From positions 3,100,001 through 3,164,000 of the forward strand of contig NZ_CP116256.1 in assembly GCF_027947575.1 (NCBI RefSeq): 64,000 nt of DNA, given 5' to 3'. The position numbers were made by a program, and so were the translations under genes. The notes beneath the pieces were generated by a model that saw only the letters and a list, made by a program, of their open reading frames with translations, was not told the origin of the DNA and made no database searches. Shown here piece by piece: positions 40,338-48,467 of this stretch. The first letter of the stretch is position 1. Each line of letters opens with the position of its first letter. This DNA is from Streptomyces rubrogriseus (GTDB lineage: Bacteria; Actinomycetota; Actinomycetes; Streptomycetales; Streptomycetaceae).

Positions 40338-41625
40338 GGCAGGGAGTGTGCCGCATGGAGCGCACTCGACGGCAGGCCTCCCCGGCACACGTTTCCGTTC
40401 CCGGGCGGTGCCCGGCGCAGCCGGGCACCGCCGCGCGCCGCGTGGCGACCGCTACCAGCACCGCCACCGCCGCGAGCACCGCCACGCTGGTGAGCGCGGC
40501 CGGCAGGGAGAACCAGTCGGCCATGAAACCGATCGCGGGCGGACCGAGCAGCATGCCGCCGTAGCCCAGCGTGGACGCGGTCGCGACCCCGCTCGGGCCG
40601 CCGAGCGCGCCGGCCCGCTCGATCGCGACCGGGAAGATGTTGGCGAGCCCGAGGCCGGTGATCGCGAAGCCGAACAGCGCCGCCCACACGGACGGGGCGA
40701 GCGACCCGAGCAGCATGCCGGCCACCGCGGTGGTGCCGCCCGCCACCACCGTGGCCGTCCGACCCAGGCGTTCGAGCAGCGTGGTCCCCGTGAGCCGGCC
40801 CACGGTCATGGCCAGCGCGAAGCACGAGTAGCCCGCCGCCGCCAGGCCCGGGGAGGCGTCGAGGTCCTGCTCCAGGTGCAGGGCGCCCCAGTCGGCCATC
40901 GCGCCCTCGCCGTACGCCGTGCACAGGGCGATCAGGCCGAAGGTGACGACGAGGCGACGGGTACGGCGGTCCGGGCGGCGCGGGGTGCCGTCCTCCTCGG
41001 GTGTGCGGTCCGGCGGCGCGGCGGGCTCGCAGCGCAGCAGGGCTCGGCCCGCGACGAGGGTGACCAGCAGGCCGGTCACGGTGAGGGCGAGCAGGTGCCG
41101 CGTCGGCGACAGCGCCCCGGCGACGAGACCGCCGAGCCCCGCGCCGACCATGCCCCCGAGGCTGAACGCCGCGTGGAAGCTGGGCATGATCGGGCGCCCG
41201 AGTACGGCCACCAGGTCGACTGCGGCGCTGTTGAAGGCGACGTTGATCCCGCCGTACGCGCTGCCGAAGACCAGCAGGACGGCGCCGAGGGCGAGCGCGG
41301 AGTGGGTGAGCGGGGGCAGGGCGATGCTGAGGCAGAGCAGGACCGCGCAGGCGACGGTGACGGGATGGCTGCCGTAGCGGCGGACCAGCCGTCCGGTGAG
41401 CGTCATGGTGACCACGGCGCCCGCCGAGACACCGAGCAGGGCGAGCCCCAGGGCGCTGGCGGAGGCGCCGGTCTGCTCCTTGATGGCGGGGATCCGGACC
41501 ACCCAGCCGGCGAAGACGAAGCCGTCGAGGGCGAAGAAGGCGGTCAGGGCGATTCGGAGACGGGTGAGGTCGTCGCGGGAGCCCGGCACCACGTTGTGCG
41601 ATCGGGCTTTGTTTATTTGCGGCAC
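40300..41625 (-). CDS. MFS transporter
   Basis: A 441-residue transporter with about 12 membrane helices and a basic cytoplasmic loop in the middle (PPDRTPEEDGTPRRPDRRTR). GRLVRRYGSHPVTV is the loop 2-3 motif. It resembles the Fucose/glucose-type or YbjJ-like MFS branch; substrate unknown. The first codon appears to be GTG 41625; a minus-strand TAGCCT lies six bases before it and no ribosome site is present, so a leaderless mRNA is likely. An inverted repeat CTTTGT-N11-ACAAAG spans the start. The C-terminal tail (RRVRSMRHTPCHEDRGVRRD) overlaps the next gene. Confidence 0.9.
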   Translation of the reverse strand: MPQINKARSHNVVPGSRDDLTRLRIALTAFFALDGFVFAGWVVRIPAIKEQTGASASALGLALLGVSAGAVVTMTLTGRLVRRYGSHPVTVACAVLLCLSIALPPLTHSALALGAVLLVFGSAYGGINVAFNSAAVDLVAVLGRPIMPSFHAAFSLGGMVGAGLGGLVAGALSPTRHLLALTVTGLLVTLVAGRALLRCEPAAPPDRTPEEDGTPRRPDRRTRRLVVTFGLIALCTAYGEGAMADWGALHLEQDLDASPGLAAAGYSCFALAMTVGRLTGTTLLERLGRTATVVAGGTTAVAGMLLGSLAPSVWAALFGFAITGLGLANIFPVAIERAGALGGPSGVATASTLGYGGMLLGPPAIGFMADWFSLPAALTSVAVLAAVAVLVAVATRRAAVPGCAGHRPGTETCAGEACRRVRSMRHTPCHEDRGVRRDPGP

Positions 41626-41629
41626 AAAG
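41607..41629. promoter_or_regulatory. CTTTGT-N11-ACAAAG inverted repeat over MFS start
   Basis: Perfect 6-bp arms at 41607-41612 and 41624-41629, covering the proposed GTG start and transcription start of the MFS gene. The AT-rich element contrasts with its surroundings and is a good operator candidate; regulator unknown. Confidence 0.45.
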
Positions 41630-41670
41630 TCAGGCTAGGTGCGGGACCGGGGACGCGGCAAGGGTGGCTC

Positions 41671-41734
41671 CGCGGAGACGCGGAGACGCGGAGGCCGGGA
41701 AACGCGGAGACGCGGAGACGCGGAGACGCGGAGG
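41671..41734. repeat. Eight 8-bp units of CGCGGAGA type
   Basis: Units of eight bases run without gaps: two CGCGGAGA, one CGCGGAGG, one diverged CCGGGAAA, three CGCGGAGA and one CGCGGAGG. The pattern looks like duplication of a four-unit block. It lies in the 130-bp gap between the LacI stop (41756) and the MFS start (41625), upstream of the MFS promoter. An 8-bp period does not preserve reading frame or helical phase. Confidence 0.92.
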
Positions 41735-41755
41735 CGTGCGAGAGCCCGCGCGCCG

Positions 41756-42778
41756 TCAGTCGGCCGGTGCCCCTGCCGTGCTCTCCCGCACCACCAGCCG
41801 GTGCGGCGCCTTGGTCTCCGTCGGCGCGGGCGCCGAACCGTCGATCACGCCGAGCAGGGTGCTGACCGCCGTGCGCGCGATCGCGGCCTTGTCCGGGGCG
41901 ACGGTGGTCAGTGACGGCGAGCTGTACCGGCCCTCCTGGATGCCGTCGACCCCGACGACGGCGATGTCCTCGGGCACCCGTACACCGGACCGCGCCAGCG
42001 CGTGCATGGCGCCGATGGCCAGCAGGTCGTTGTAGCAGAAGACCGCGTCGGGCGGCTCGGGCAGGGCGAGCAGCCGCTCCATCGCCTCGGCGCCGAGGTG
42101 GCGGTGGAAACGCGGGGTGGGGACGATCAGCTCCTCGTCCACGGTGAGTCCGGCACGTTCCAGCGCCTGGCGGTAGCCCGTCGTACGCAACTGCGCGGTC
42201 TCGCCGGTGCTGTAGGGCTGGTCGCCGATGGCGGCGATGCGCCGACGGCCGAGCCCGAGCAGATGCTCCGTCGCGTCCCGGGCCGCGGCGACGTTGTCGA
42301 TCGCCACGTGGTGGAAGCTTCCGTTGAAGATGTGCTCGCCGAGGAGCACGACGGGCACCCGGTTGGTGCGCCGGCGCAGCTCGTCCGCCGAGATGGACAG
42401 CGGGCTCAGCAGCAGGCCGTCGAACATCGTGGCGCGGGACTCGCGGCCCAGCAGTTCCCGCTCGCGCTCGCCGTCGCCGTCGGTCTGGTCGAGCATGACC
42501 ACGTACCCGTGGGTGCGGGCCGCGGTGATCACCTCGCGGGCCAGCTCGGCGAAGTAGGGCACGTCCAGCTCGGGGACGACCAGCGCGATCATGCCGCTGC
42601 GGCCCCGACGGAGGTTGCGGGCCACCAGGTTGGGCCGGTAGTCGAGTTCGTCGAGCGCGGCCTGCACCCGTACCCGCAATTCGTCGGAGACGGGCACCGA
42701 CCCGTTGACCACGTTGGACACGGTGCGAATCGAGACTCCGGCGCGTCGGGCGACGTCGCGGAGCGTGGAGCCGGCCAT
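41756..42778 (-). CDS. LacI-family regulator of the adjacent sugar-uptake operon
   Basis: A 340-residue LacI protein: TLRDVARRAGVSIRTVSNVV is the helix-turn-helix, NLVARNLRRGRSGMIALVVP the hinge, and the ligand domain contains MLDQTDGDGERERELLGRES, VVLLGEHIFNG and VAVVGVDGIQEGRYSSPSLT. It is divergent from a sugar ABC operon, with two TGCATCGTTGCAA operators between them, so it is the likely repressor of that operon. AGGGGGAAC precedes ATG 42778. Confidence 0.94.
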   Translation of the reverse strand: MAGSTLRDVARRAGVSIRTVSNVVNGSVPVSDELRVRVQAALDELDYRPNLVARNLRRGRSGMIALVVPELDVPYFAELAREVITAARTHGYVVMLDQTDGDGERERELLGRESRATMFDGLLLSPLSISADELRRRTNRVPVVLLGEHIFNGSFHHVAIDNVAAARDATEHLLGLGRRRIAAIGDQPYSTGETAQLRTTGYRQALERAGLTVDEELIVPTPRFHRHLGAEAMERLLALPEPPDAVFCYNDLLAIGAMHALARSGVRVPEDIAVVGVDGIQEGRYSSPSLTTVAPDKAAIARTAVSTLLGVIDGSAPAPTETKAPHRLVVRESTAGAPAD

Positions 42779-42877
42779 CCAGTTCCCCCTCACGGCCCCC
42801 GCGGGGCCTCGGTCGGCAGCATCTCGTGTTCGCGCCGGTGTGGACCAGCGCAGATGCAGGTTGATGTTACTCAGCTA

Positions 42878-42891
42878 TTGCATCGTTGCAA
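42878..42891. promoter_or_regulatory. LacI operator, site 1
   Basis: TTGCATCGTTGCAA: arms TTGCA and TGCAA around TCGT. The first of two sites in the LacI/ABC-operon gap, whose centres are 31 bp apart (about three helical turns). The remaining part of the 278-bp gap shows no gene. Confidence 0.8.
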
Positions 42892-42908
42892 AAGGCGACG
42901 CATCATCT

Positions 42909-42922
42909 CTGCATCGTTGCAA
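42909..42922. promoter_or_regulatory. LacI operator, site 2
   Basis: CTGCATCGTTGCAA, identical to site 1 at 13 of 14 positions (and also followed by A). Two in-phase sites suggest cooperative repression of both divergent transcripts. Confidence 0.8.
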
Positions 42923-43056
42923 AGCGTGGGCGGTGGTCGAGGCCTCGTGCCTGCCGGCGCGCCGCCGACGACGCCTGCGCGCGTCCACGTCCACCCCTGC
43001 TCAGCCACTCCCTCTCGCGTACCCCAGCCAGCATTCCCGACCGAGGAGCCGTGCTC

Positions 43057-44418
43057 ATGTCCAGATCATTCGTCCCGCGGCGCAGCGTTCTGCGCGGCGC
43101 GCTCGGCGCCGGCGCGCTCGCCGCGGCCGCCGGTCCCCTCGCGGCGTGCGCCCCCGGCTCCTCCGGGTCCGAGCCGCGCAAGCTCACCGGGACGCCCAGC
43201 GCGTCGGCCAAGGGCGAGATCACCATCTGGAACCGCTCCGGCGACCTGTTCAAGGTCTTCGACGCGGCGATCGACGCCTTCCGCAAGGCCTACCCGGACA
43301 TCAAGGTCAACCACCAGGCCGTCGACATCGACGCCAAGCTCGCCAACACCCTGATCAGCGGCACCGACCTGCCCGACGGCAGCTTCTGGGACGACGCCAA
43401 GATCGGCGGCCAGGCGGAGCACCTGTACGACCTGACGGACCTGATAGCGCCCTACCGCGACAAGACCTCGGCGTACAAGCTCTCGGTCAACACCGTCGAC
43501 GGCCGGATCTACGGCGTGCCCTGGGACCTCGACCCCGGACTGCTCTGGTACCGCGAGGACCTGCTGGAGGACGCCGGTGTCGACCCGGCCGGGCTGAAGA
43601 CCTACGACGACCTGCTGGCGGCGGCCCGGTCGCTGCGGGAGAAGAACCCCAAGGCCCGCCCCCTGCACATGGAGAAGGACCCCTTCCTCGGCCAGCTCTG
43701 GCTGGAGATGCTCGCGGGCCAGCAGGGCACCAGCCTCGCCGACGCCGACGGGCAGGTGCGGCTGGACTCCAAGGAGTACCGCAACATCCTCAACTGGGTC
43801 CGGGACGCCGTCGACGACGACCTGGTCACCCACGCCGAATACCTCAAGCAGGCCGACCTCGCCGCCCTGGAGAACGGACAGCAGGCCCTCGTCCCGTGGG
43901 CGGTGTGGTGGTCCTTCGCCCCCCAGCAGCTGCTGAAGAAGGGCAAGGGCAAGTGGCGGGCCGCACCCCTGCCGGCCTGGACCCCCGGCGGGGCGCGCAG
44001 CGGCGCCATGGGCGGCAGCAGCTTCATCATCCCGGCGAAGGCGAAGAACCCCGAACTCGCCTGGCTGTTGTACGAGTTCCTGTGCTTCAAGGAGCCCGGC
44101 TACAGCGCGGTGTACGGGCCGAGCGAGGTCTACCCGGGCGGTCTGACCACCTCCGTGCCGAGCTACGGCCCCGCCCGCCGCCCCGACAAGCCGCTGTTCG
44201 AACCGGTGGCCGCGCTCGGCGGACAGGACCTGTGGAAGGTGGCCGTGGACGCCGCCGACACCATCCCGTCCGCCGCGCCGATCCCCGCCTGGTGGGCCAA
44301 GTCCGTCGACTACCTCGGCAACAACCTCCAGCGGCTCATCGAGGGGAAGATGGCCCCCGACGACGTCATCGACGACTCCACCAAGAAGATCCAGCGCAAC
44401 CTGGTGGACCGCGCATGA
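43057..44418 (+). CDS. Sugar ABC transporter substrate-binding lipoprotein
   Basis: A 453-residue family 1 solute-binding protein. The signal peptide has a twin-arginine pair (PRRSVLRG, Arg8-Arg9) and the lipobox LAAC (Cys31), so it is probably a Tat-exported lipoprotein. The mature part has ITIWNRSGDLFKVFDAAIDA, YGVPWDLDPGLLWYREDLLE and PWAVWWSFAPQQ, typical of oligosaccharide binders rich in aromatic residues. ATG 43057 sits eight bases after GAGGAG. First gene of a six-gene operon; overlaps permease 1 by ATGA. Confidence 0.95.
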   Translation: MSRSFVPRRSVLRGALGAGALAAAAGPLAACAPGSSGSEPRKLTGTPSASAKGEITIWNRSGDLFKVFDAAIDAFRKAYPDIKVNHQAVDIDAKLANTLISGTDLPDGSFWDDAKIGGQAEHLYDLTDLIAPYRDKTSAYKLSVNTVDGRIYGVPWDLDPGLLWYREDLLEDAGVDPAGLKTYDDLLAAARSLREKNPKARPLHMEKDPFLGQLWLEMLAGQQGTSLADADGQVRLDSKEYRNILNWVRDAVDDDLVTHAEYLKQADLAALENGQQALVPWAVWWSFAPQQLLKKGKGKWRAAPLPAWTPGGARSGAMGGSSFIIPAKAKNPELAWLLYEFLCFKEPGYSAVYGPSEVYPGGLTTSVPSYGPARRPDKPLFEPVAALGGQDLWKVAVDAADTIPSAAPIPAWWAKSVDYLGNNLQRLIEGKMAPDDVIDDSTKKIQRNLVDRA

Positions 44419-45347
44419 CCTCCGGCACCCTCACCCCGCCCCGCAAGGAACGGGCGGCACCCGACTCGCCGCGCCCCACCCGCTCCCGCCGCAAGCCCTT
44501 CCTCGCGCCCTACCTCTTCGTCGCGCCGTTCTACATCGTCTTCGCGGCCTTCGGCCTCTACCCGCTCGTCTTCGCGCTCCAGTTGAGCTTCACCGACTGG
44601 AAGGGCGCGGGCCGGGCGAACTTCATCGGCCTGGAGAACTACACCTACCTGCTCACCAGCGAGGAGTTCTGGTCCTCGCTGGGCAACAGCGCGGTGATGT
44701 GGCTGCTGATCGTGCCCCTCCAGATCGTCGGGGGCCTGGCCGCCGCGGTGCTGCTGGCCAACGCGCGGCTGCGGCTGCGCGGCATGTTCCGGGTCGCCTT
44801 CATCGCGCCGTTCGTCACCCCGCTGGTGGCGATGGCCCAGGTGTGGATCGTCGCCTTCGACACGGACTACGGGCTGGTCAACCACCTGTTCAACCTGGTC
44901 GGTCTGCCGGACATCGACTGGCTCCAGTCGACCGTCTGGGCCAAACCGACGCTCGCGCTGCTGTTCCTGTGGAAGACGACCGGGTTCGCGATCATCATCC
45001 TGCTCGCCGGACTCCAGGCCGTGCCCGGCGACGTGTACGAGGCCGCCGCCCTCGACGGTGCCTCCCGCAAGCGGCAGTTCTGGTCGCTGACCCTGCCACT
45101 GGTCCGGCGCAGCATCGCCTTCCTTGTCGTGGTGCAGACCCTCGCGGTGTTCCAGATGTTCGCCGAACCGTTCGTCGTCACCCAGGGCGGCCCGTACGGC
45201 TCGACCACCACCGGCGGGCTGTACCTCTACAACCACATCCTGGCGTCCGACCTCGGGACCGGCGCCGCGAACTCCTTCCTGCTCGTGCTGCTGGTGTTCG
45301 CCCTGTCCCTGCTGTCCGTGCGCCTGCTCCGCTCCCGAGACGAGTGA
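44415..45347 (+). CDS. Sugar ABC transporter permease (MalF-type)
   Basis: A 310-residue membrane permease with six main helices. Basic N-terminus (RSRRKPFLAPYLFVAPFYIV) and the EAA loop EAAALDGASRKRQFWSLTLP that contacts the ATPase. It partners with the next gene. No ATPase gene is present in the operon; in Streptomyces such importers commonly share the MsiK ATPase. Start ATG overlaps the binding-protein stop. Confidence 0.95.
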   Translation: MTSGTLTPPRKERAAPDSPRPTRSRRKPFLAPYLFVAPFYIVFAAFGLYPLVFALQLSFTDWKGAGRANFIGLENYTYLLTSEEFWSSLGNSAVMWLLIVPLQIVGGLAAAVLLANARLRLRGMFRVAFIAPFVTPLVAMAQVWIVAFDTDYGLVNHLFNLVGLPDIDWLQSTVWAKPTLALLFLWKTTGFAIIILLAGLQAVPGDVYEAAALDGASRKRQFWSLTLPLVRRSIAFLVVVQTLAVFQMFAEPFVVTQGGPYGSTTTGGLYLYNHILASDLGTGAANSFLLVLLVFALSLLSVRLLRSRDE

Positions 45348-45349
45348 CC

Positions 45350-46243
45350 ATGACCAGCCTCATGACCAGCCGGACCGAGAAGCCAGGCAGGAGCCTGTCC
45401 CAGCCCCGGCCGGGGCCGCTCCAGTACCTGGTGCTGGGCCTCCTCGCCCTCGTGTTCGTCTATCCCATCTGGTGGGCCGTCAGCTCCTCGCTGAAGCCGC
45501 CGACCGACATCGTCCGCGACCCGCTGTCCTTCTCGCTCGGCTCGGCCACGCTCGACAACTACCGGGCGATGTTCGACGACGTGCCGATCGGCACCGGCTT
45601 CGTCAACACCGTGCTCGTCGTCGCCGTCAAGGGCGCGATGACCATGTTCTTCTGCCCGCTGGCCGGCTACGCCTTCGCCAAGTACCGCTTCCCCGGCAAG
45701 AACCTGCTCTTCGGCGTGCTGATGCTCACGCTGATGCTGCCGACCCTCGTGCTGGTCATCCCGCTGCTGCTCGAGATGAGCCAACTGGGCTGGGTCAACA
45801 CGTACCAGGCGCTGATCCTGCCCGGCAGCATCGACGCCTTCAGTATCTTCTGGATGCGGCAGACCATCGCGGCCGTGCCCGACGAACTCCTCGACGCCGG
45901 ACGCGTGGACGGGGCGAGCGAGTTCGGGATCTTCGCCCGGATCGTGGTGCCGGTCATCCGGCCGGGCATCGCCGCCCTCGGCGTCCTGACCGCCATGAAC
46001 ATCTACAACGACTTCGTCTGGCCGGTCGTCGCCGTCAACGACGAGAGCCACCAGACGCTCCAGGTCGTGCTCTCCACCCTCGCGCAGAACGTCACCGGCA
46101 ACCGCGTCGGCGCCGACTTCGCGACCGTCTGGGGCGAACTGCTCGCCGCCGGCAGCATCGCGATGCTGCCCGTGCTGGCTCTGTTCGTCCTGCTGCAACG
46201 CCACTTCATCAACGGGATCCTCGCGGGCAGCGTCAAGGGCTGA
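45350..46243 (+). CDS. Sugar ABC transporter permease (MalG-type)
   Basis: A 297-residue permease, six helices. The EAA-like loop is ELLDAGRVDGASEFGIFARI, and the C-terminus RHFINGILAGSVKG is the hallmark of the MalG-type subunit. It starts two bases after the upstream permease stop, so the two are translated together. Confidence 0.95.
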   Translation: MTSLMTSRTEKPGRSLSQPRPGPLQYLVLGLLALVFVYPIWWAVSSSLKPPTDIVRDPLSFSLGSATLDNYRAMFDDVPIGTGFVNTVLVVAVKGAMTMFFCPLAGYAFAKYRFPGKNLLFGVLMLTLMLPTLVLVIPLLLEMSQLGWVNTYQALILPGSIDAFSIFWMRQTIAAVPDELLDAGRVDGASEFGIFARIVVPVIRPGIAALGVLTAMNIYNDFVWPVVAVNDESHQTLQVVLSTLAQNVTGNRVGADFATVWGELLAAGSIAMLPVLALFVLLQRHFINGILAGSVKG

Positions 46244-46303
46244 CCGCCCGCCGTACACCGCTGACTCTCCCCACAGCCGCACCGAATCGGAGCACTCACG
46301 CCC

Positions 46304-48388
46304 ATGACCACCCCCCGTCCCGAATACCCCCGGCCCCACTTCGACCGGTCCCACTCCTGGCTCACCCTCAACGGCGCCTGGGACTTCCGCGCCGACCCCG
46401 CCGAGCGGTACTCCGCCGACGCGTCCGACGGCTACGACCGCGCGATCACCGTGCCCTTCGCCTGGGAGACGCCCGCCTCCGGGATCGCCGAGCACTGGCT
46501 GCGGACCGCCTGGTACCGGCGGACGTTCACCGTGCCGGCCGACTGGGCCGGACAGCGCGTCGTCCTCCACTTCGGTGCCGTGCACCACGCCGCCACGGTC
46601 TGGGTGAACGGCACCGAAGTCGCCCACCACGAGGGCGGCTACACCCCCTTCGCCGCCGACGTCACCGACGCCCTCGGCGACGGCGGCGACCACCTGCTGA
46701 CGGTCCGGGTCCACGCCCCCGCCGACAAGCGGGACATCGCCCACGGCAAGCAGCGCAGCATGCCCCGCGACGACTACGACGGCGTCTGCTTCACCCCGTC
46801 CTCCGGCATCTGGCAGAGCGTCTGGCTGGAGGCCCGACCCGCCACCCACCTCGCCGCACTCCGGCTGCGCCCGAACGACGACCTGACCGGCATCACCGTC
46901 GAAGCCGTCGTGCACGGTCCCGCGGCGGACCGCGCCGAACTCCGGCTGCGCGTACGCGACGAGGACACCGCCGTCACGGCGACCGTGGACCCCGATGGAC
47001 GGCTCGCTACCGAACTCCCGCTCTCCGCGCCCAGGTTGTGGACGCCGGAGGACCCGCACCTCTACCACGTGGACGCGGAGCTGATCTCCGCCGACGGCAC
47101 CGACCGGGTCGCCGCCTACACCGGACTGCGCACCATCACCGTCGACGGCGAGTCCCTGTACCTCAACGGGCGGCGGCTGTTCGTACGCGGCGTGCTCGAC
47201 CAGGGCTACTGGCCCGAAACCGGCATCACCGCCCCCGACGACACCGCCCTGCGCCGCGACCTCGAACTCGCGGCCGAGGCCGGCTACAACCTCGTCCGCA
47301 AGCACCTCAAGCTGGAGGACCCCCGCTTCACCCACCACGCCGACACCCTCGGCATGCTCCTGTGGGCCGAGCCCGCCTCGCCCGGCCGTTTCTCGCCCGC
47401 CTCCACCGCCGCCTTCGCCGAGCAGATCGAGCCGATGGTCGAACGCGACGGCAACAGCCCCGCCATCGTCATCTGGGGCCTGTACAACGAGGAATGGGGC
47501 CTGGACTGGGACATCCCCGGCGACCCGGCCAAGCAGCGCGCCACCGCCGACGCCTACGACCGCCTCAAGGCCCTCGACGCCACCCGCCCGGTCGTCGACA
47601 ACTCCGGCTGGACCCACGTCAAGACCGACCTGCTCGACTGGCACTACTACGACGAGAGCGCCGCCTCCTGGGCCACCACCGTCGCCGACCTGCTCTCCGG
47701 CGAACGCGACGACTTCCCCGTCAAGCTCGGCCCCGACTTCGTCGTCCACAAGAAGCTCGCCGTCCCCGGCCAGCCGCTGCGCGGCCTGCCCAACCTCAAC
47801 AGCGAGTACGGCGGCGGCTTCACCGGCCTGGACCGCGCCTGGCACCTGCGCTGGCAGACCCAGGAGCTGCGCCGCCACGACCGGCTCGCCGGGTACGTGT
47901 ACACGGAGCTGTACGACATCGAGCACGAGAGCGCCGGACTGCTGGACTTCGGGCGCGGCACGAAGGACCTCGCGGGCGTCGACCCGGCCCACGCCAACGC
48001 GCCGACCACCCTCGTCCTGGACGTCACGCCGGTGGCACCCGGCCGCGACCTGCTCACCTCCGACCGCGACTTCACGGTCGACGTCCACGTCTCCCACCAC
48101 GGCGCCGACCCGGTCGCGGGCACCCTGCACACCACCTGGACCCCGGTGTACGCCAGGACGCCCGACGCGCCCGGCGACGCCGTCCCCGGCGGCCGCGCGG
48201 AGACCAAGCCGTACGTCCTCGGCGCCGCCGTCACCGTGCCCGCCACGCTGCCCGACGGCTGGGTCAGTGGCCGGCTGCACCTGGCGCTCGTCGTGGACGG
48301 CACCGTGGCCGCGCGGACGGCGCTGGACGTGGACACGCGGACCGACCCGTACATCGGCGACGACCCGCAGGCCCGCCCCACTGCCTGA
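46304..48388 (+). CDS. Glycoside hydrolase family 2 protein
   Basis: A 694-residue cytoplasmic glycosidase: N-terminal sugar-binding jelly roll (WLTLNGAWDFRADPAE, WYRRTFTVPADWAGQRVVLH, HFGAVHHAATVWVNG), an immunoglobulin-like domain, and a TIM barrel with NEE (acid/base Glu396) and NSEYGGG (nucleophile Glu501). GH2 covers beta-galactosidases, glucuronidases, mannosidases and arabinopyranosidase-type activities; at this size the protein is closer to the beta-galactosidase/glucuronidase-like group than to LacZ (about 1,020). The lack of a signal peptide means it acts on imported oligosaccharides. It is the fourth gene of the operon. Confidence 0.93.
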   Translation: MTTPRPEYPRPHFDRSHSWLTLNGAWDFRADPAERYSADASDGYDRAITVPFAWETPASGIAEHWLRTAWYRRTFTVPADWAGQRVVLHFGAVHHAATVWVNGTEVAHHEGGYTPFAADVTDALGDGGDHLLTVRVHAPADKRDIAHGKQRSMPRDDYDGVCFTPSSGIWQSVWLEARPATHLAALRLRPNDDLTGITVEAVVHGPAADRAELRLRVRDEDTAVTATVDPDGRLATELPLSAPRLWTPEDPHLYHVDAELISADGTDRVAAYTGLRTITVDGESLYLNGRRLFVRGVLDQGYWPETGITAPDDTALRRDLELAAEAGYNLVRKHLKLEDPRFTHHADTLGMLLWAEPASPGRFSPASTAAFAEQIEPMVERDGNSPAIVIWGLYNEEWGLDWDIPGDPAKQRATADAYDRLKALDATRPVVDNSGWTHVKTDLLDWHYYDESAASWATTVADLLSGERDDFPVKLGPDFVVHKKLAVPGQPLRGLPNLNSEYGGGFTGLDRAWHLRWQTQELRRHDRLAGYVYTELYDIEHESAGLLDFGRGTKDLAGVDPAHANAPTTLVLDVTPVAPGRDLLTSDRDFTVDVHVSHHGADPVAGTLHTTWTPVYARTPDAPGDAVPGGRAETKPYVLGAAVTVPATLPDGWVSGRLHLALVVDGTVAARTALDVDTRTDPYIGDDPQARPTA

Positions 48389-48467
48389 CCTCCGGCCGCC
48401 CCACCCTGCCCCACCCCGCCCACCGATCCCGCACCACCCGACATCCCCACCAACAAGGAGTCGATCC

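Noticed and set aside
41671..41734. CRISPR-like array
   Set aside because: Units are 8 bp without spacers; no cas genes nearby.
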